Below the pieces are notes generated by a model, which was not told where the DNA came from, did no database searches, and was given only the letters and a program-made list of their open reading frames with translations. A stretch of 64,000 nucleotides of DNA from contig NZ_JAUSUV010000003.1 of the NCBI RefSeq assembly GCF_030814315.1, positions 248,001-312,000 on the forward strand, given 5' to 3'. Below are positions 1-8,541 of the stretch, in pieces. The first letter of the stretch is position 1. Each line of letters begins with the position of its first letter. The DNA comes from Croceifilum oryzae. Lineage in GTDB: Bacteria > Bacillota > Bacilli > Thermoactinomycetales > Thermoactinomycetaceae. The position numbers and the translations under genes are program-made.

Positions 1-177
1 ATCAATACCATAGACCGTACCAATGTTCGGAATGGCTAGAGAGAACGTGGAAAATCCAGAATCAACACCTAAATCTACCGTAACATTTGGTTGTAGTCTT
101 TGTACGAGCCATATAGCAAATGGTTCATGTCCTCTCCACGCTGTTGGGATATGATGTAATTCAATGGGGATATTCAA
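1..177 (-). CDS. SAM-dependent methyltransferase-like protein, partial (N-terminal 59 residues)
   Basis: The reading frame opens on the minus strand at a TTG at 177, immediately preceded by an in-frame TAG, with an AAAGGGAG ribosome site about 9 bases upstream, and runs off the left edge. The stretch VDLGVDSGFSTFSLAIP followed by a YGID segment looks like motif I and the acidic end of strand beta-2 of class I methyltransferases (Methyltransf_24 or cephalosporin-hydroxylase-like type). It is divergent from the glycosyltransferase-like gene at 411, so the two could act in the same glycan or surface-modification locus. The substrate cannot be told from this fragment. Confidence 0.6.
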   Translation of the reverse strand, partial: MNIPIELHHIPTAWRGHEPFAIWLVQRLQPNVTVDLGVDSGFSTFSLAIPNIGTVYGID

Positions 178-410
178 CTATCTCAACTCCCTTTCTAAAG
201 TGGTGATAGAGAACAATGAATACTCTTTATATTAATTCATTTTAGTGCTTGCCCGTTACAATAGTTGTCTATAAAAGATAGAAAATATAAAAAGATAGAG
301 TATGAGACTACGCATGGAGCAAGGATGCCTTAGTTGTCTAAATCTATCACACTATGAGACTAGCGATCATATTTATAGAGAGTAAGAAAATAAAATAAAA
401 CAAAAAGGTG

Positions 411-1208
411 ATGGAATTGTCTATAAGACTATCTGATAGATTAGTAGACTTTCCTACACACTCCATTGTTTGTTTTATGCATGCATGGGCAGTAAACAAT
501 TGGATTGATATAGTGGACAGTCAGCTTAAACGGCTATGTTCATCTGGTTTATATCAAAAGTTAGATGCGATTTTCTTAAATATCGTTACAGATCAGATTG
601 ATGATACGAGTCGTATTGAGGAAGACCTACAACGGTTAGGAATCGATCAATACGATGATACCCTTCAATATGTCATTAAACCTGACGCACATGAATGGGA
701 AAAATCAACTCTATTGTGGTTGCATGAATATAGTACTGTAAATAAACAGAACGTCCGAGTGTTATATTTGCATACAAAGGGTGTACGACACTTTGGTCAA
801 GCAACTGAATCGAATGTGGCAGATTGGAGAAATATGTTGGAAACTCTCTTAATCGATCATCATTCTTTAGCCCTTGAATGCCTAGAGAAAGTAGATGTTA
901 GTAGTCTTCAATATACACCTGGAGCAGTAGCTTTTGCAGGGAATTTTTGGTGGGCGCATAGCCGTTATCTAAAAGAATTAACTACTGATATTCCTTCTGT
1001 ATATCCACCGATACCATATTTAGCTCAAGAATTGTGGATTTTGAGCAAATACGAGGCTACATTTTGTAATTTATTTCATTCTGGTTTGGATGTAGGAGCA
1101 GCCTCTCATTATTTCAACGCATTTCCTAGTGAGCGAATTCCGACCCATTTTACACCGGCTTTTTTTAAGAAAATAGGGAGCCAACTTGAACTTCTGGACA
1201 TCCCGTAA
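411..1208 (+). CDS. glycosyltransferase-like protein
   Basis: A protein of about 265 residues without signal peptide or membrane segment. The combination YLHTKGVRH, then DWRNMLE, then AGNFWWAHSRYL, is typical of a family of putative bacterial and eukaryotic glycosyltransferases; the GNFWWA block is the most recognisable part. The activity is inferred from family resemblance only. Start choice is uncertain: GTG 408 and ATG 411 overlap the AAAAAGG ribosome site, while TTG 417 has better spacing behind AAAGGTG. The gene ends in a good terminator and stands divergent from the methyltransferase fragment, which supports a joint role in decorating a glycan. Confidence 0.55.
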   Translation: MELSIRLSDRLVDFPTHSIVCFMHAWAVNNWIDIVDSQLKRLCSSGLYQKLDAIFLNIVTDQIDDTSRIEEDLQRLGIDQYDDTLQYVIKPDAHEWEKSTLLWLHEYSTVNKQNVRVLYLHTKGVRHFGQATESNVADWRNMLETLLIDHHSLALECLEKVDVSSLQYTPGAVAFAGNFWWAHSRYLKELTTDIPSVYPPIPYLAQELWILSKYEATFCNLFHSGLDVGAASHYFNAFPSERIPTHFTPAFFKKIGSQLELLDIP

Positions 1209-1237
1209 GAAGGTGTAGGACCTTTTATAACGATAGG

Positions 1238-1264
1238 CGCTAATCGATCTGATTAGCGTTTTTT
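1238..1264 (+). terminator. Rho-independent terminator
   Basis: Perfect 8-bp stem CGCTAATC/GATTAGCG with a 5-base loop, followed by six T. Closes the glycosyltransferase-like gene. Confidence 0.85.
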
Positions 1265-1414
1265 ATGGAAAATGCCCACAAGTTAACATGACATGGTATA
1301 GGATCAATCTCAGGTCAGTATCGTAGTGATTGATAGAGAATACAGATTTAGGAATCTCGGGGTTTGTTGTGTATAATAAATGTAATAGAAGATGCGGAGA
1401 AAGAAGGATTTGGG

Positions 1415-2725
1415 TTGACTACCAAACATGAACAAATTTTAGCGTACATAGAGCAGTTGGAGATAGGGCATAAGATTTCTGTGCGCCAAATCGCAAAGAC
1501 CCTCGGCGTAAGTGATGGGACCGCCTATCGGGCGATTAAAGATGCCGAAACCAGAGGGATTGTGAATACGATTGAGCGTGTCGGAACGGTGAGAATCGAG
1601 AAAAAACAACGTTCTGAGATTGAGAAGATCACATTTGCAGAAGTGGTAAACATCGTAGATGGAACGGTGCTCGGAGGGAAAGAAGGGCTTCATAAGACGT
1701 TAACGAAATTTGTGATCGGGGCGATGAAATTAGAAGCACTTCTTCGTTATGTTGGTCCAGGCAATCTATTAATTGTAGGGAATCGTGATCGTGTCCACCA
1801 AGTTTCGTTGGAATACGGGGCGGCGGTACTGATTACGGGGGGCTTTGATGCGACTGAGGAAGTAAAGCAAATGGCGGATTTCTACCAATTGCCTGTCATC
1901 TCGAGTAGCTATGATACATTTACCGTAGCGAGCTTGATCAACCGTGCAATCTATGATCGATTGATTAAAAAAGAGATTTTACTAGTAGAGGATCTCTTAG
2001 CCACTCACGGCCAGCCTATTACACTAGAGCCTATGGATTCAGTCGATAAATTTCATCAACTAGTAAGAGAAACCTCACATAGTAAATTCCCAGTAGTAGA
2101 GGAAACAGGTAGAATCGTAGGAATGGTTACAGCTAAAGATGTGATTGGTCTCTCTGCTTCCGATCGAATCGAGAAGGCTATGACGCGTAGTCCTGTCTAT
2201 GTCCATCCACACACCTCTCTCGCTGCGGCGGCCCATGAGATGGTGTGGGAAGGGATTGAGTTATTGCCTGTGGTCGATGAACAGAAAAGGCTACTCGGAA
2301 TCGTCAGCAGACAAGACGTGATCGAATCCCTACAAACCATGCAAAAACAGCCCCAAGTAGGCGAAACGGTTCATGAGTTATCAACAAGGGGATTCCAAGA
2401 GGTATTGAAAGAAGGGACGCCCGTTTTACGCGGTAAAATTAGCCCGCAGATGACCGATTCGCTTGGCATCTTAAGCACAGGTGTCCTAACGACCTTGATG
2501 ACCGAGACATGCCTACGACTTCTTCGGAAATATCATCGAGAAGACTTAGTGATCCAAAACTTTACCTTGTATACGCTCAAGCCGGTTCAATTGGAAACGA
2601 TGATTGAGATTGTGCCTAAGATTTTAGAACTGGGCCGGAATCAGGCGAAGTTGGATGTAGAGGTGTTAACGGATCAGCAGGTGGTAGGGAAGGCGTTGAT
2701 TACGGCGCAGATGATTGAGAAGTAG
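1415..2725 (+). CDS. ytoI: YtoI family DRTGG/CBS/hotdog-domain protein
   Basis: About 436 residues, clearly collinear with Bacillus YtoI: an N-terminal winged-helix segment (TKHEQILAYIEQL, SDGTAYRAIKDAE), a DRTGG domain (IVDGTVLGG, NLLIVGNR), a pair of CBS domains (around residues 190-310; FPVVEETGRIVGMVTAKD and LLPVVDEQKRLLGIVSRQD), and a C-terminal MaoC/thioesterase-like hotdog domain. CBS pairs usually sense adenylate-type ligands; the cellular role is unknown. TTG 1415 is chosen because it follows AAGAAGGA at good spacing and gives a TTKHEQIL start like that of the B. subtilis protein. An upstream start at 1364 would add 17 residues. Confidence 0.88.
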   Translation: MTTKHEQILAYIEQLEIGHKISVRQIAKTLGVSDGTAYRAIKDAETRGIVNTIERVGTVRIEKKQRSEIEKITFAEVVNIVDGTVLGGKEGLHKTLTKFVIGAMKLEALLRYVGPGNLLIVGNRDRVHQVSLEYGAAVLITGGFDATEEVKQMADFYQLPVISSSYDTFTVASLINRAIYDRLIKKEILLVEDLLATHGQPITLEPMDSVDKFHQLVRETSHSKFPVVEETGRIVGMVTAKDVIGLSASDRIEKAMTRSPVYVHPHTSLAAAAHEMVWEGIELLPVVDEQKRLLGIVSRQDVIESLQTMQKQPQVGETVHELSTRGFQEVLKEGTPVLRGKISPQMTDSLGILSTGVLTTLMTETCLRLLRKYHREDLVIQNFTLYTLKPVQLETMIEIVPKILELGRNQAKLDVEVLTDQQVVGKALITAQMIEK

Positions 2726-2746
2726 TGGATGGTTAAATGAAAGAAT

Positions 2747-2801
2747 AATCCCTTTGAATATCTAACCTGTTAGAGTTAGATGGTTCAAAGGGATTTGTTT
2801 T
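2747..2801 (+). terminator. Rho-independent terminator
   Basis: AATCCCTTTGAA pairs perfectly with TTCAAAGGGATT across a 25-base loop, followed by a T-rich stretch (TTGTTTT). Ends ytoI. Confidence 0.75.
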
Positions 2802-2888
2802 AAAAAATAGTGGGTCTTCAATCATCTGGAGGCTCAGGTTGAACAAAGATCCTCGTTGCCTGCATACCTTTAACAGAGGTGATGCCTA

Positions 2889-3104
2889 ATGGAGGGGGAT
2901 TTTCGTCCAGATGCGACCTATAATTTCGGTAATACGACTATAAATGTGTTTGCGCCTAAGATTACGGAAGAAGAGCGACAGAAGCGGTTAGAAGAGATTA
3001 AGCAACTAATTATGAAGTTAAGAATATCTAATGAGGTTTTACAAGAGGAATGCTTATACCAAGGTAAAAATAGCAGTCAAAAATGTGGTCAAGCCTGCTG
3101 TTAA
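2889..3104 (+). CDS. small hypothetical protein
   Basis: A 71-residue frame behind a strong AGAGGTGA site. The N-terminal half (DATYNFGNTTINVFAP, then EEERQKRLEEIKQLI) looks like a genuine small protein; FGNTTINVFAP followed by a charged helix is a pattern I associate with small Bacillus/Brevibacillus accessory proteins, without known function. The last 25 residues (Cys-rich, ending QACC) look like out-of-frame reading, because a better coding signal appears in another frame from about 3031. The gene may therefore be frameshifted near its 3' end. Confidence 0.5.
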   Translation: MEGDFRPDATYNFGNTTINVFAPKITEEERQKRLEEIKQLIMKLRISNEVLQEECLYQGKNSSQKCGQACC

Positions 3105-3581
3105 GAAGCTCGTCGATAACGTCAAGAAAGGGGCTCAGTTTACGAGAAATAATTAAACAGAAGATGATCAACAAAGAAGTAGTGATTGGGTTTTGCTTAC
3201 ATGGAAAGATACAGATATTGGAGGAAATCTCCTAATCTGGTCCCCTGGTAAGTTTTCTTTTATGATTAATAAGAACCGAAAGAGATTAATTGATAATATT
3301 ACAGATGTAAATTGGTATTCCGGTATTAGATCTCTAGATCTATAACTTATTGAGTACACGATGGAGGAAATTTCCTGATATTCCTCGTTGTACATGATTT
3401 TACTTGTTGGCATGGTGTTGCCGTAGGTAATTTTGTATATTTATTAATTCTGTATGAAACAGTAGGGAACTCAAAATCGATGATAAGTGAGATTTATGGC
3501 TCTTGTTTAGGCACGACCTATTATGATTTTGTCACTATCAATTGTAATCTCCTTTTTGGCAACACAACTGCATACGTATAA
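3031..3581 (+). pseudogene. decayed coding remnants between the small gene and the collagen-like gene
   Basis: Three protein-like stretches lie in succession but are broken. Frame of position 3031: a basic segment (KIAVKNVVKPAVKKLVDNV) to a stop at 3154. Same frame, 3157-3345: SSDWVLLTWKDTDIGG and onward to a stop after RSLDL. Then another frame, 3354-3581: includes FTCWHGVAVGNFVYLL and YETVGNSKSMISEIYG to a stop at 3579. None of the three has a convincing own start. They read as one formerly continuous gene with an in-frame stop and a frameshift. The family is not recognised. Confidence 0.4.
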
Positions 3582-3612
3582 GTAGGAGTTATGTATGGGG
3601 AGGTAAAGTAGT

Positions 3613-6240
3613 ATGTCTCAATCGAATATGCCGAATATTACGCCGAATATTACGCTTACTCGAGAAGACGCAGTAAACCTATTGCTGTCGTCCATTGCCT
3701 TAGAAGAGCTAGGTCTTAGCCATATTATTAATGCGGAAGGAGAAAAGCTTCAGTATGTTCTAGGAACTCTCCCTGGAGTATCCACAACCTTTCAACCTTC
3801 GATTAGCGATTTACTTACGATTAATGAAAGCGTTCGCGAGACGATTAATGTAATTGGGAAGAAAGAATGGATTCTAAACGAGAAGTTAGAAAACGTGTTA
3901 GGAACAGATGTTACGAGGGGACCTACGGGGCCTCAAGGACCGCCGGGAGTCACAGGATCATCGGGAGGGCCTCCTGGACCTCAGGGATCTACAGGACCTC
4001 AGGGACCAGCAGGACCATCGGGAACGGTTGGAGCCACGGGACCCCAAGGGTCAACAGGACCTCAAGGAGCGACGGGATCTTTAGCTACAGGTGATTTCTT
4101 ATTTGTGGTTCAGGGGAACTCTGGCGCAGACGGAAGTGTTCAGCTTGGTTTCGGAGATACCATAAACTTTATATCCAATACATTAGACATTACGGTAACC
4201 TCTGGTTCCGCCAATGTGAGTTTAGAAGTGCCGACTGGAGCGTCTGGAGCCATTGCAGGTATCCTTAAAGCAATAGTTGAAGAACTCGGTCTTACCGGGG
4301 CTACGGGCGCTATCGGAGCCACCGGAGCAGATGGAGTAACCGGCCCCACCGGAGTCGACGGAGTAACGGGAGCTACCGGAGCCGATGGAGTAACTGGAGC
4401 GACTGGAGCCGATGGAGCAACTGGAGCAACTGGAGCCGATGGAGCAACTGGAGCGACTGGAACAGATGGAGTAGCGGGAGCCGATGGAGCAACTGGAGCG
4501 ACTGGAACAGATGGAGTAACTGGAGCGACTGGAGCCGATGGAGTAACTGGAGCGACTGGAGCCGATGGAGTAACTGGAGCGACTGGAGCCGATGGAGTAA
4601 CTGGAGCGACTGGAGCCGATGGAGCAACTGGAGCCGATGGAGCAACTGGAGCCGATGGAGCAACTGGAGCGACTGGAACAGATGGAGTAACGGGAGCCGA
4701 TGGAGCAACGGGAGCGACTGGAACAGATGGAGTAACTGGAGCGACTGGAGCCGATGGAGCAACGGGAGCCGATGGAGCAACGGGAGCCGATGGAGCAACT
4801 GGAGCGACTGGAACAGATGGAGTAACGGGAGCCGATGGAGCAACTGGAGCGACTGGAACAGATGGAGTAACGGGAGCGACTGGAACAGATGGAGTAACGG
4901 GAGCCGATGGGGTAACGGGAGCTACCGGAGCCGATGGAGTAACGGGAGCCACCGGAGCAGATGGAGTAACGGGAGCGACTGGAGCCGATGGAGCAACTGG
5001 AGCAACTGGAGCCGATGGAGCAACGGGAGCGACTGGAACAGATGGAGTAGCGGGAGCCGATGGAGCAACTGGAGCGACTGGAACAGATGGAGTAACGGGA
5101 GCGACTGGAGCCGATGGGGTAACGGGAGCTACCGGAGCCGATGGAGTAACTGGAGCGACTGGAGCCGATGGAGCAACGGGAGCCGATGGAGCAACTGGAG
5201 CGACTGGAACAGATGGAGTAACTGGAGCGACTGGAGCCGATGGGGTAACGGGAGCTACCGGAGCCGATGGAGTAACTGGAGCGACTGGAACAGATGGAGT
5301 AACGGGAGCGACTGGAGCCGATGGAGCAACTGGAGCCGATGGAGCAACGGGAGCCGATGGAGCAACTGGAGCCGATGGAGCAACGGGAGCGACTGGAACA
5401 GATGGAGTAACGGGAGCGACTGGAGCCGATGGGGTAACGGGAGCTACCGGAGCCGATGGAGTAACGGGAGCGACTGGAACAGATGGAGTAACGGGAGCGA
5501 CTGGAGCCGATGGAGCAACTGGAGCCGATGGAGCAACTGGAGCGACTGGAACAGATGGGATAACGGGAGCGACTGGAGCAACTGGAGCGACTGGAGCTGA
5601 TGGAGCAACTGGAGCGACTGGAACAGATGGAGTAACGGGAGCTACCGGAGCCGATGGAGTAACTGGAGCGACTGGAGCCGATGGAGCAACTGGAGCGACC
5701 GGAGCTGATGGAGCAACTGGAACAGATGGAGTAACGGGAGCTACCGGAGCCGATGGAGTAACTGGATCCACTGGAGTAACGGGAGCTACCGGCCCAACGG
5801 GAGCTACTAATATTTCTGGAGGTGGAGTAAAGGATGCCAATGCTACAACAGTTCCTCTTAATCAATTCATTCCATTTACCGTAGCCTCTACTTCATTTCC
5901 AACTGGACAATTTACGCTAAATTCACCAACAAATAATCAAGTTGTTGTGCAACAAAGCGGTGTATATGCAATTGACTATACGATTGTGGCAGGAGCGATG
6001 GCTGGTGATGCTTTAGTTCAGTTACAAATTAATGGTGCAGCACCACCAAACCCTTTAGGTAGGAATATAAATGTTAGAGCGAATCTTACGATCTCAGCTA
6101 ATAGTATTCAGCGTGTAACTGCTGGGCAACTTGTTGGAGTAAGAGTTATAGCTGGAGCTCCCGTTGTCTTATATTCAACTGGAGCGAATGCTCCTGCTTA
6201 TGATACCTATACTCTAAGGGCTATTAAGCTTACCGATTAA
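3613..6240 (+). CDS. collagen-like repeat protein, exosporium/BclA type
   Basis: 875 residues starting at ATG 3613 behind GGGGAGG. Order: a roughly 98-residue N-terminal domain ([37 protein letters not shown]) common to Bacillales collagen-like surface proteins; a first Gly-X-Y segment of about 55 residues ([13 protein letters not shown]); a non-collagenous spacer of about 65 residues; a second collagen segment of roughly 165-170 triplets made almost only of GAT, GAD, GVT and GTD; and a C-terminal beta-sandwich of about 135 residues ([37 protein letters not shown]) like the trimerising C1q/TNF-like head of BclA. There is no classical signal peptide, as in exosporium proteins. The Thr-rich triplets would be expected to carry O-glycans. 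A spore or exosporium filament role is inference. Confidence 0.85.
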   Translation: MSQSNMPNITPNITLTREDAVNLLLSSIALEELGLSHIINAEGEKLQYVLGTLPGVSTTFQPSISDLLTINESVRETINVIGKKEWILNEKLENVLGTDVTRGPTGPQGPPGVTGSSGGPPGPQGSTGPQGPAGPSGTVGATGPQGSTGPQGATGSLATGDFLFVVQGNSGADGSVQLGFGDTINFISNTLDITVTSGSANVSLEVPTGASGAIAGILKAIVEELGLTGATGAIGATGADGVTGPTGVDGVTGATGADGVTGATGADGATGATGADGATGATGTDGVAGADGATGATGTDGVTGATGADGVTGATGADGVTGATGADGVTGATGADGATGADGATGADGATGATGTDGVTGADGATGATGTDGVTGATGADGATGADGATGADGATGATGTDGVTGADGATGATGTDGVTGATGTDGVTGADGVTGATGADGVTGATGADGVTGATGADGATGATGADGATGATGTDGVAGADGATGATGTDGVTGATGADGVTGATGADGVTGATGADGATGADGATGATGTDGVTGATGADGVTGATGADGVTGATGTDGVTGATGADGATGADGATGADGATGADGATGATGTDGVTGATGADGVTGATGADGVTGATGTDGVTGATGADGATGADGATGATGTDGITGATGATGATGADGATGATGTDGVTGATGADGVTGATGADGATGATGADGATGTDGVTGATGADGVTGSTGVTGATGPTGATNISGGGVKDANATTVPLNQFIPFTVASTSFPTGQFTLNSPTNNQVVVQQSGVYAIDYTIVAGAMAGDALVQLQINGAAPPNPLGRNINVRANLTISANSIQRVTAGQLVGVRVIAGAPVVLYSTGANAPAYDTYTLRAIKLTD
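4297..5805 (+). repeat. in-frame tandem repeats coding collagen triplets
   Basis: DNA of 9-, 18- and 27-base units built from GGAGCCGATGGAGTAACT and GGAGCGACT variants, repeated for about 1.5 kb. Unit phase always keeps Gly in the first codon position. Long blocks are duplicated nearly exactly (compare the region around 4440-4560 with that around 5000-5120), so length variation by slippage or recombination is expected. The composition opens long frames on the opposite strand that are artefacts. Confidence 0.95.
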
Positions 6241-6326
6241 TAGTTCGGTTGATGAAATGAAAATGTGTAACACTGGAGTTTTTTAGGCACATAATTATGC
6301 AAGCGAGAATACGAGAATATTTTCCG

Positions 6327-6374
6327 CATAAACAGAAGTAGGTCAGACTGGTTGTCTGGCCTACTCCGTTTATG
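6327..6374. terminator. bidirectional terminator between convergent genes
   Basis: AGTAGGTCAGAC/GTCTGGCCTACT, one G-T pair, loop TGGTT, extended outside by CATAAAC/GTTTATG. Located between the collagen-like gene and the convergent SnoaL-like gene. Confidence 0.6.
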
Positions 6375-6404
6375 TTTATGCATAACTAACTTTCATTTAA
6401 AACA

Positions 6405-6851
6405 TTACCCTACAAACTCTTCTAATTTCCCGCCGATCGATTCGATTGCTACCATTGGGTTCCAGAAATCGCGATACATTTGGATGAAGCCATCTTTCGT
6501 TTGAACGACACTGATATATGTTTGTTCGTATGGATTCCCAGTTTCAAGATGTTTCCCTGTAGATTTGAATTCAGCGATTACGAGCTCTGGATCTTCAGTA
6601 GGGTAAAACTTCAAATCATAGAACTTGACGCTAAAATGCTTTGGAAAGTTGATCATGTAATCGTAAAGAGCTTTTTTGCCTTCTACTTTTTTAGGGAAGT
6701 TTCCAATTGCATAAGGGAAGTCTAACACTCCATCTTGATGGAAAAGATCGGTCCATGTAGCAATCTCGCCAGCAGATAAATATTTGAGATGGTTTTTAAA
6801 TACGCCTTCAGCTCTTTCACGAATTTGTTCTTTTGTCATTTGGGTAGTCAT
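6405..6851 (-). CDS. SnoaL-like (NTF2-fold) protein, copy 1
   Basis: 148 residues. The pattern FKNHLKYLSAGEIATWTDLFHQDGVLDFP, with later YPTEDPELVIAEF and YISVVQTKDGFI, places it in the SnoaL/ketosteroid-isomerase-like group, close to PhzA/PhzB-type proteins. Such folds bind small hydrophobic or polyketide-like molecules; no substrate can be assigned. The gene has an AGGAGG site and ATG. It is followed by a terminator shared with the collagen-like gene and is nearly identical to the next gene upstream, differing at two residues (Met/Val in FIQ-YRDFW and Val/Ile at the penultimate position). A TetR-type operator sits in its upstream region. Confidence 0.75.
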   Translation of the reverse strand: MTTQMTKEQIRERAEGVFKNHLKYLSAGEIATWTDLFHQDGVLDFPYAIGNFPKKVEGKKALYDYMINFPKHFSVKFYDLKFYPTEDPELVIAEFKSTGKHLETGNPYEQTYISVVQTKDGFIQMYRDFWNPMVAIESIGGKLEEFVG

Positions 6852-6912
6852 AATAAATTCCTCCTAAGGGATGTTTGTTTTTTGGTTTTATGTGACTGCT
6901 TTATCATTTTCA

Positions 6913-6926
6913 AGACCAAATGGTCT
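6913..6926. promoter_or_regulatory. TetR-type operator before SnoaL copy 1
   Basis: Palindrome AGACCAAATGGTCT about 62 bases upstream of the start codon; a further TGGTC half-site follows at 6930. The same 14-mer occurs before copy 2. It resembles AGACC-N-GGTCT operators of LmrA/YxaF-type TetR regulators. A TTGACC -35-like hexamer adjoins it on the minus strand, but no convincing -10 was found. Confidence 0.6.
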
Positions 6927-6988
6927 GAAATGGTCAAAGAAGTGGTTGATCTACAACATCATCAGTTTATTGGTTCTGTTGTCTTGGA

Positions 6989-7435
6989 TTATCCAATAAA
7001 CTCTTCTAATTTCCCGCCGATCGATTCAATCGCTACCATTGGGTTCCAGAAATCGCGATACACTTGGATGAAACCATCCTTCGTTTGAACGACACTGATA
7101 TAAGTTTGTTCATATGGATTCCCAGTCTCAAGATGTTTCCCTGTAGATTTGAATTCAGCGATTACGAGTTCTGGATCTTCAGTAGGGTAAAACTTCAAAT
7201 CATAGAACTTGACGCTAAAATGCTTTGGAAAGTTGATCATGTAATCATAAAGAGCTTTTTTACCTTCTACTTTTTTAGGGAAGTTTCCAATTGCATAAGG
7301 GAAGTCTAACACTCCATCTTGATGGAAAAGATCGGTCCATGTTGCAATCTCGCCAGCAGATAAATATTTGAGATGGTTTTTAAATACACCTTCTGCTCTT
7401 TCGCGAATTTGTTCTTTTGTCATTTGGGTAGTCAT
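6989..7435 (-). CDS. SnoaL-like (NTF2-fold) protein, copy 2
   Basis: 148 residues, differing from its downstream neighbour at only two positions although about twenty mostly synonymous base differences are visible. The duplication includes about 75 bases of 5' flank with ribosome site and operator, so each copy carries its own control region. Same fold and uncertainty of substrate as copy 1. The near absence of amino-acid change beside silent changes suggests both copies are under purifying selection, or are being homogenised by conversion. Confidence 0.75.
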   Translation of the reverse strand: MTTQMTKEQIRERAEGVFKNHLKYLSAGEIATWTDLFHQDGVLDFPYAIGNFPKKVEGKKALYDYMINFPKHFSVKFYDLKFYPTEDPELVIAEFKSTGKHLETGNPYEQTYISVVQTKDGFIQVYRDFWNPMVAIESIGGKLEEFIG

Positions 7436-7497
7436 AATGTATTCCTCCTAAAGGATGTTTGTTTTTTGGTTTTACGTGACTGCTTTATCATTTTTAA

Positions 7498-7511
7498 AGA
7501 CCAAATGGTCT
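7498..7511. promoter_or_regulatory. TetR-type operator before SnoaL copy 2
   Basis: AGACCAAATGGTCT, identical to the operator at 6913, about 63 bases upstream of the copy 2 start. Confidence 0.6.
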
Positions 7512-7649
7512 AGAATGATCAAAAAATAAGTAATGATCTTATATAGATCAATCAGTCTAAAATATCTACTGATTTGGTTTCTAACACCTCCTTGGCTTTG
7601 CTAGAAGCATTCGGTTCAAATTCTTTCGCCGAATTTCTCTTACAACATC

Positions 7650-7678
7650 ATCATACTCTTTCTAGATCGTTTGGTCAA
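7650..7678 (-). promoter_or_regulatory. sigma-A promoter with embedded operator
   Basis: Minus strand: TTGACC, 17-base spacer, TATGAT. The spacer and -35 contain AGATCGTTTGGTCA (7664-7677), matching 11 of 14 bases of the operators at 6913 and 7498. This promoter would give the SnoaL genes a leader of about 200 bases. The rest of the 356-base gap 7436-7791 holds a short open fragment (minus strand, KEVLETKSVDILD, stop near 7555) without start and no complete gene. Confidence 0.6.
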
Positions 7679-7791
7679 GAAAAAAGTTAAAAATAATTTC
7701 TGGTCAGAGATTTGTTTTTCGAGATGTAAGGTAACGAGCAATCCAGTCCGCGAAAAATTGACGATCATGAAGCAGTGAAAGTACTCCATGA

Positions 7792-8376
7792 TTAGTCTAA
7801 AGTGGATAGGATGACGGCTACGATGTTATCTAGTACTTTCGGATCTGAAGTGATCTTGACCGCTTGAGTAAGTGAATAGCGTGCATGGTATAAATATCTG
7901 GCAAGGGCAAGTAAGTCTTTCTGCCGATCACTTAATTCGCCCTGTTGTTTAGCGCGCAATAATGCTTCATAAAAGGCTTGTTCTAATCGAGCTTTGTCTT
8001 TCTCGAAATAGGTAGCGATTTCGGGATTGTGGGGGATTTGATCGATGGCACTACATATAATAAAACATTCATTACGGCGCAGTTCATCTTTTAAAACGGT
8101 CGCAATTTGATAAAAAATATCAGCAATCGCTGCTTTCCCTGAACCGGGTCGTTCGAGATATTCAACAACAGCCGATGATTTCTCAGTCAAATAATGTTTA
8201 ATCGCTAAAATGAACAGCTCTCTTTTGGTACCGTATGTGTCGTAAAGACTTTGGCGGGCTATGCCTAATCCGTCAAGTAAGTTTTGCAGGGATGTGCCTT
8301 CATATCCGTAATGACCGAATATCTCCGTAGCTTTACGCAACACAAGTGTGGTATCGAATTCTTTGTTTCTAGCCAT
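7792..8376 (-). CDS. TetR/AcrR family transcriptional regulator
   Basis: 194 residues. N-terminal helix-turn-helix (residues about 10-55: ATEIFGHYGYEGTSLQNLL, GIARQSLYDTYGTKRELF) of the TetR family, followed by an all-helical ligand domain with two Cys-containing positions (NECFIICSA). Strong AAAGGAGG ribosome site. It lies directly upstream of the duplicated SnoaL genes in the same direction, and three near-identical palindromes lie in front of those genes, so it is the obvious candidate repressor; a related palindrome at its own promoter suggests autoregulation. Inducer unknown. Confidence 0.85.
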   Translation of the reverse strand: MARNKEFDTTLVLRKATEIFGHYGYEGTSLQNLLDGLGIARQSLYDTYGTKRELFILAIKHYLTEKSSAVVEYLERPGSGKAAIADIFYQIATVLKDELRRNECFIICSAIDQIPHNPEIATYFEKDKARLEQAFYEALLRAKQQGELSDRQKDLLALARYLYHARYSLTQAVKITSDPKVLDNIVAVILSTLD

Positions 8377-8402
8377 ATTGTTTTACCTCCTTTCTCACGT
8401 TA

Positions 8403-8431
8403 CCTTACCATTTGCGGACTGTTCAGTCAAG
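8403..8431 (-). promoter_or_regulatory. promoter and operator of the TetR gene
   Basis: Minus strand TTGACT, 17 bases, TAAGGT. The palindrome GACTGTTCAGTC (8418-8429) overlaps the -35 element, fitting autorepression. Confidence 0.55.
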
Positions 8432-8463
8432 AAAGGTCGTGAGGAAACTTTTTGATAAATAGA

Positions 8464-8502
8464 AAAGACGACTCTTCTAAATTGTTTGGAGAGCCGTCTT
8501 TA
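8464..8502 (-). terminator. Rho-independent terminator of ytpI-like gene
   Basis: On the minus strand AAGACGGCTCT/AGAGTCGTCTT with one mismatch, followed by TTCTATTT. Confidence 0.65.
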
Positions 8503-8541
8503 TGGTGTTTCATCATCCATAAGTGGTGTACATTCGTTTAT

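Noticed and set aside
4297-5805. Repeat block as a CRISPR array
   Set aside because: Units are codon-phased multiples of nine without spacers of constant length or unique sequence.
4140-5865. Two long reading frames (over 540 codons) on the minus strand opposite the collagen-like gene
   Set aside because: They are mirror products of the repetitive Gly-X-Y codons; low complexity, no ribosome site, and one strand clearly encodes a sensible protein.
7540-7650. Small gene on the minus strand between TetR and SnoaL copy 2
   Set aside because: A good AAGGAGGTG and promoter exist but no start codon follows at useful distance; only short fragments are open.
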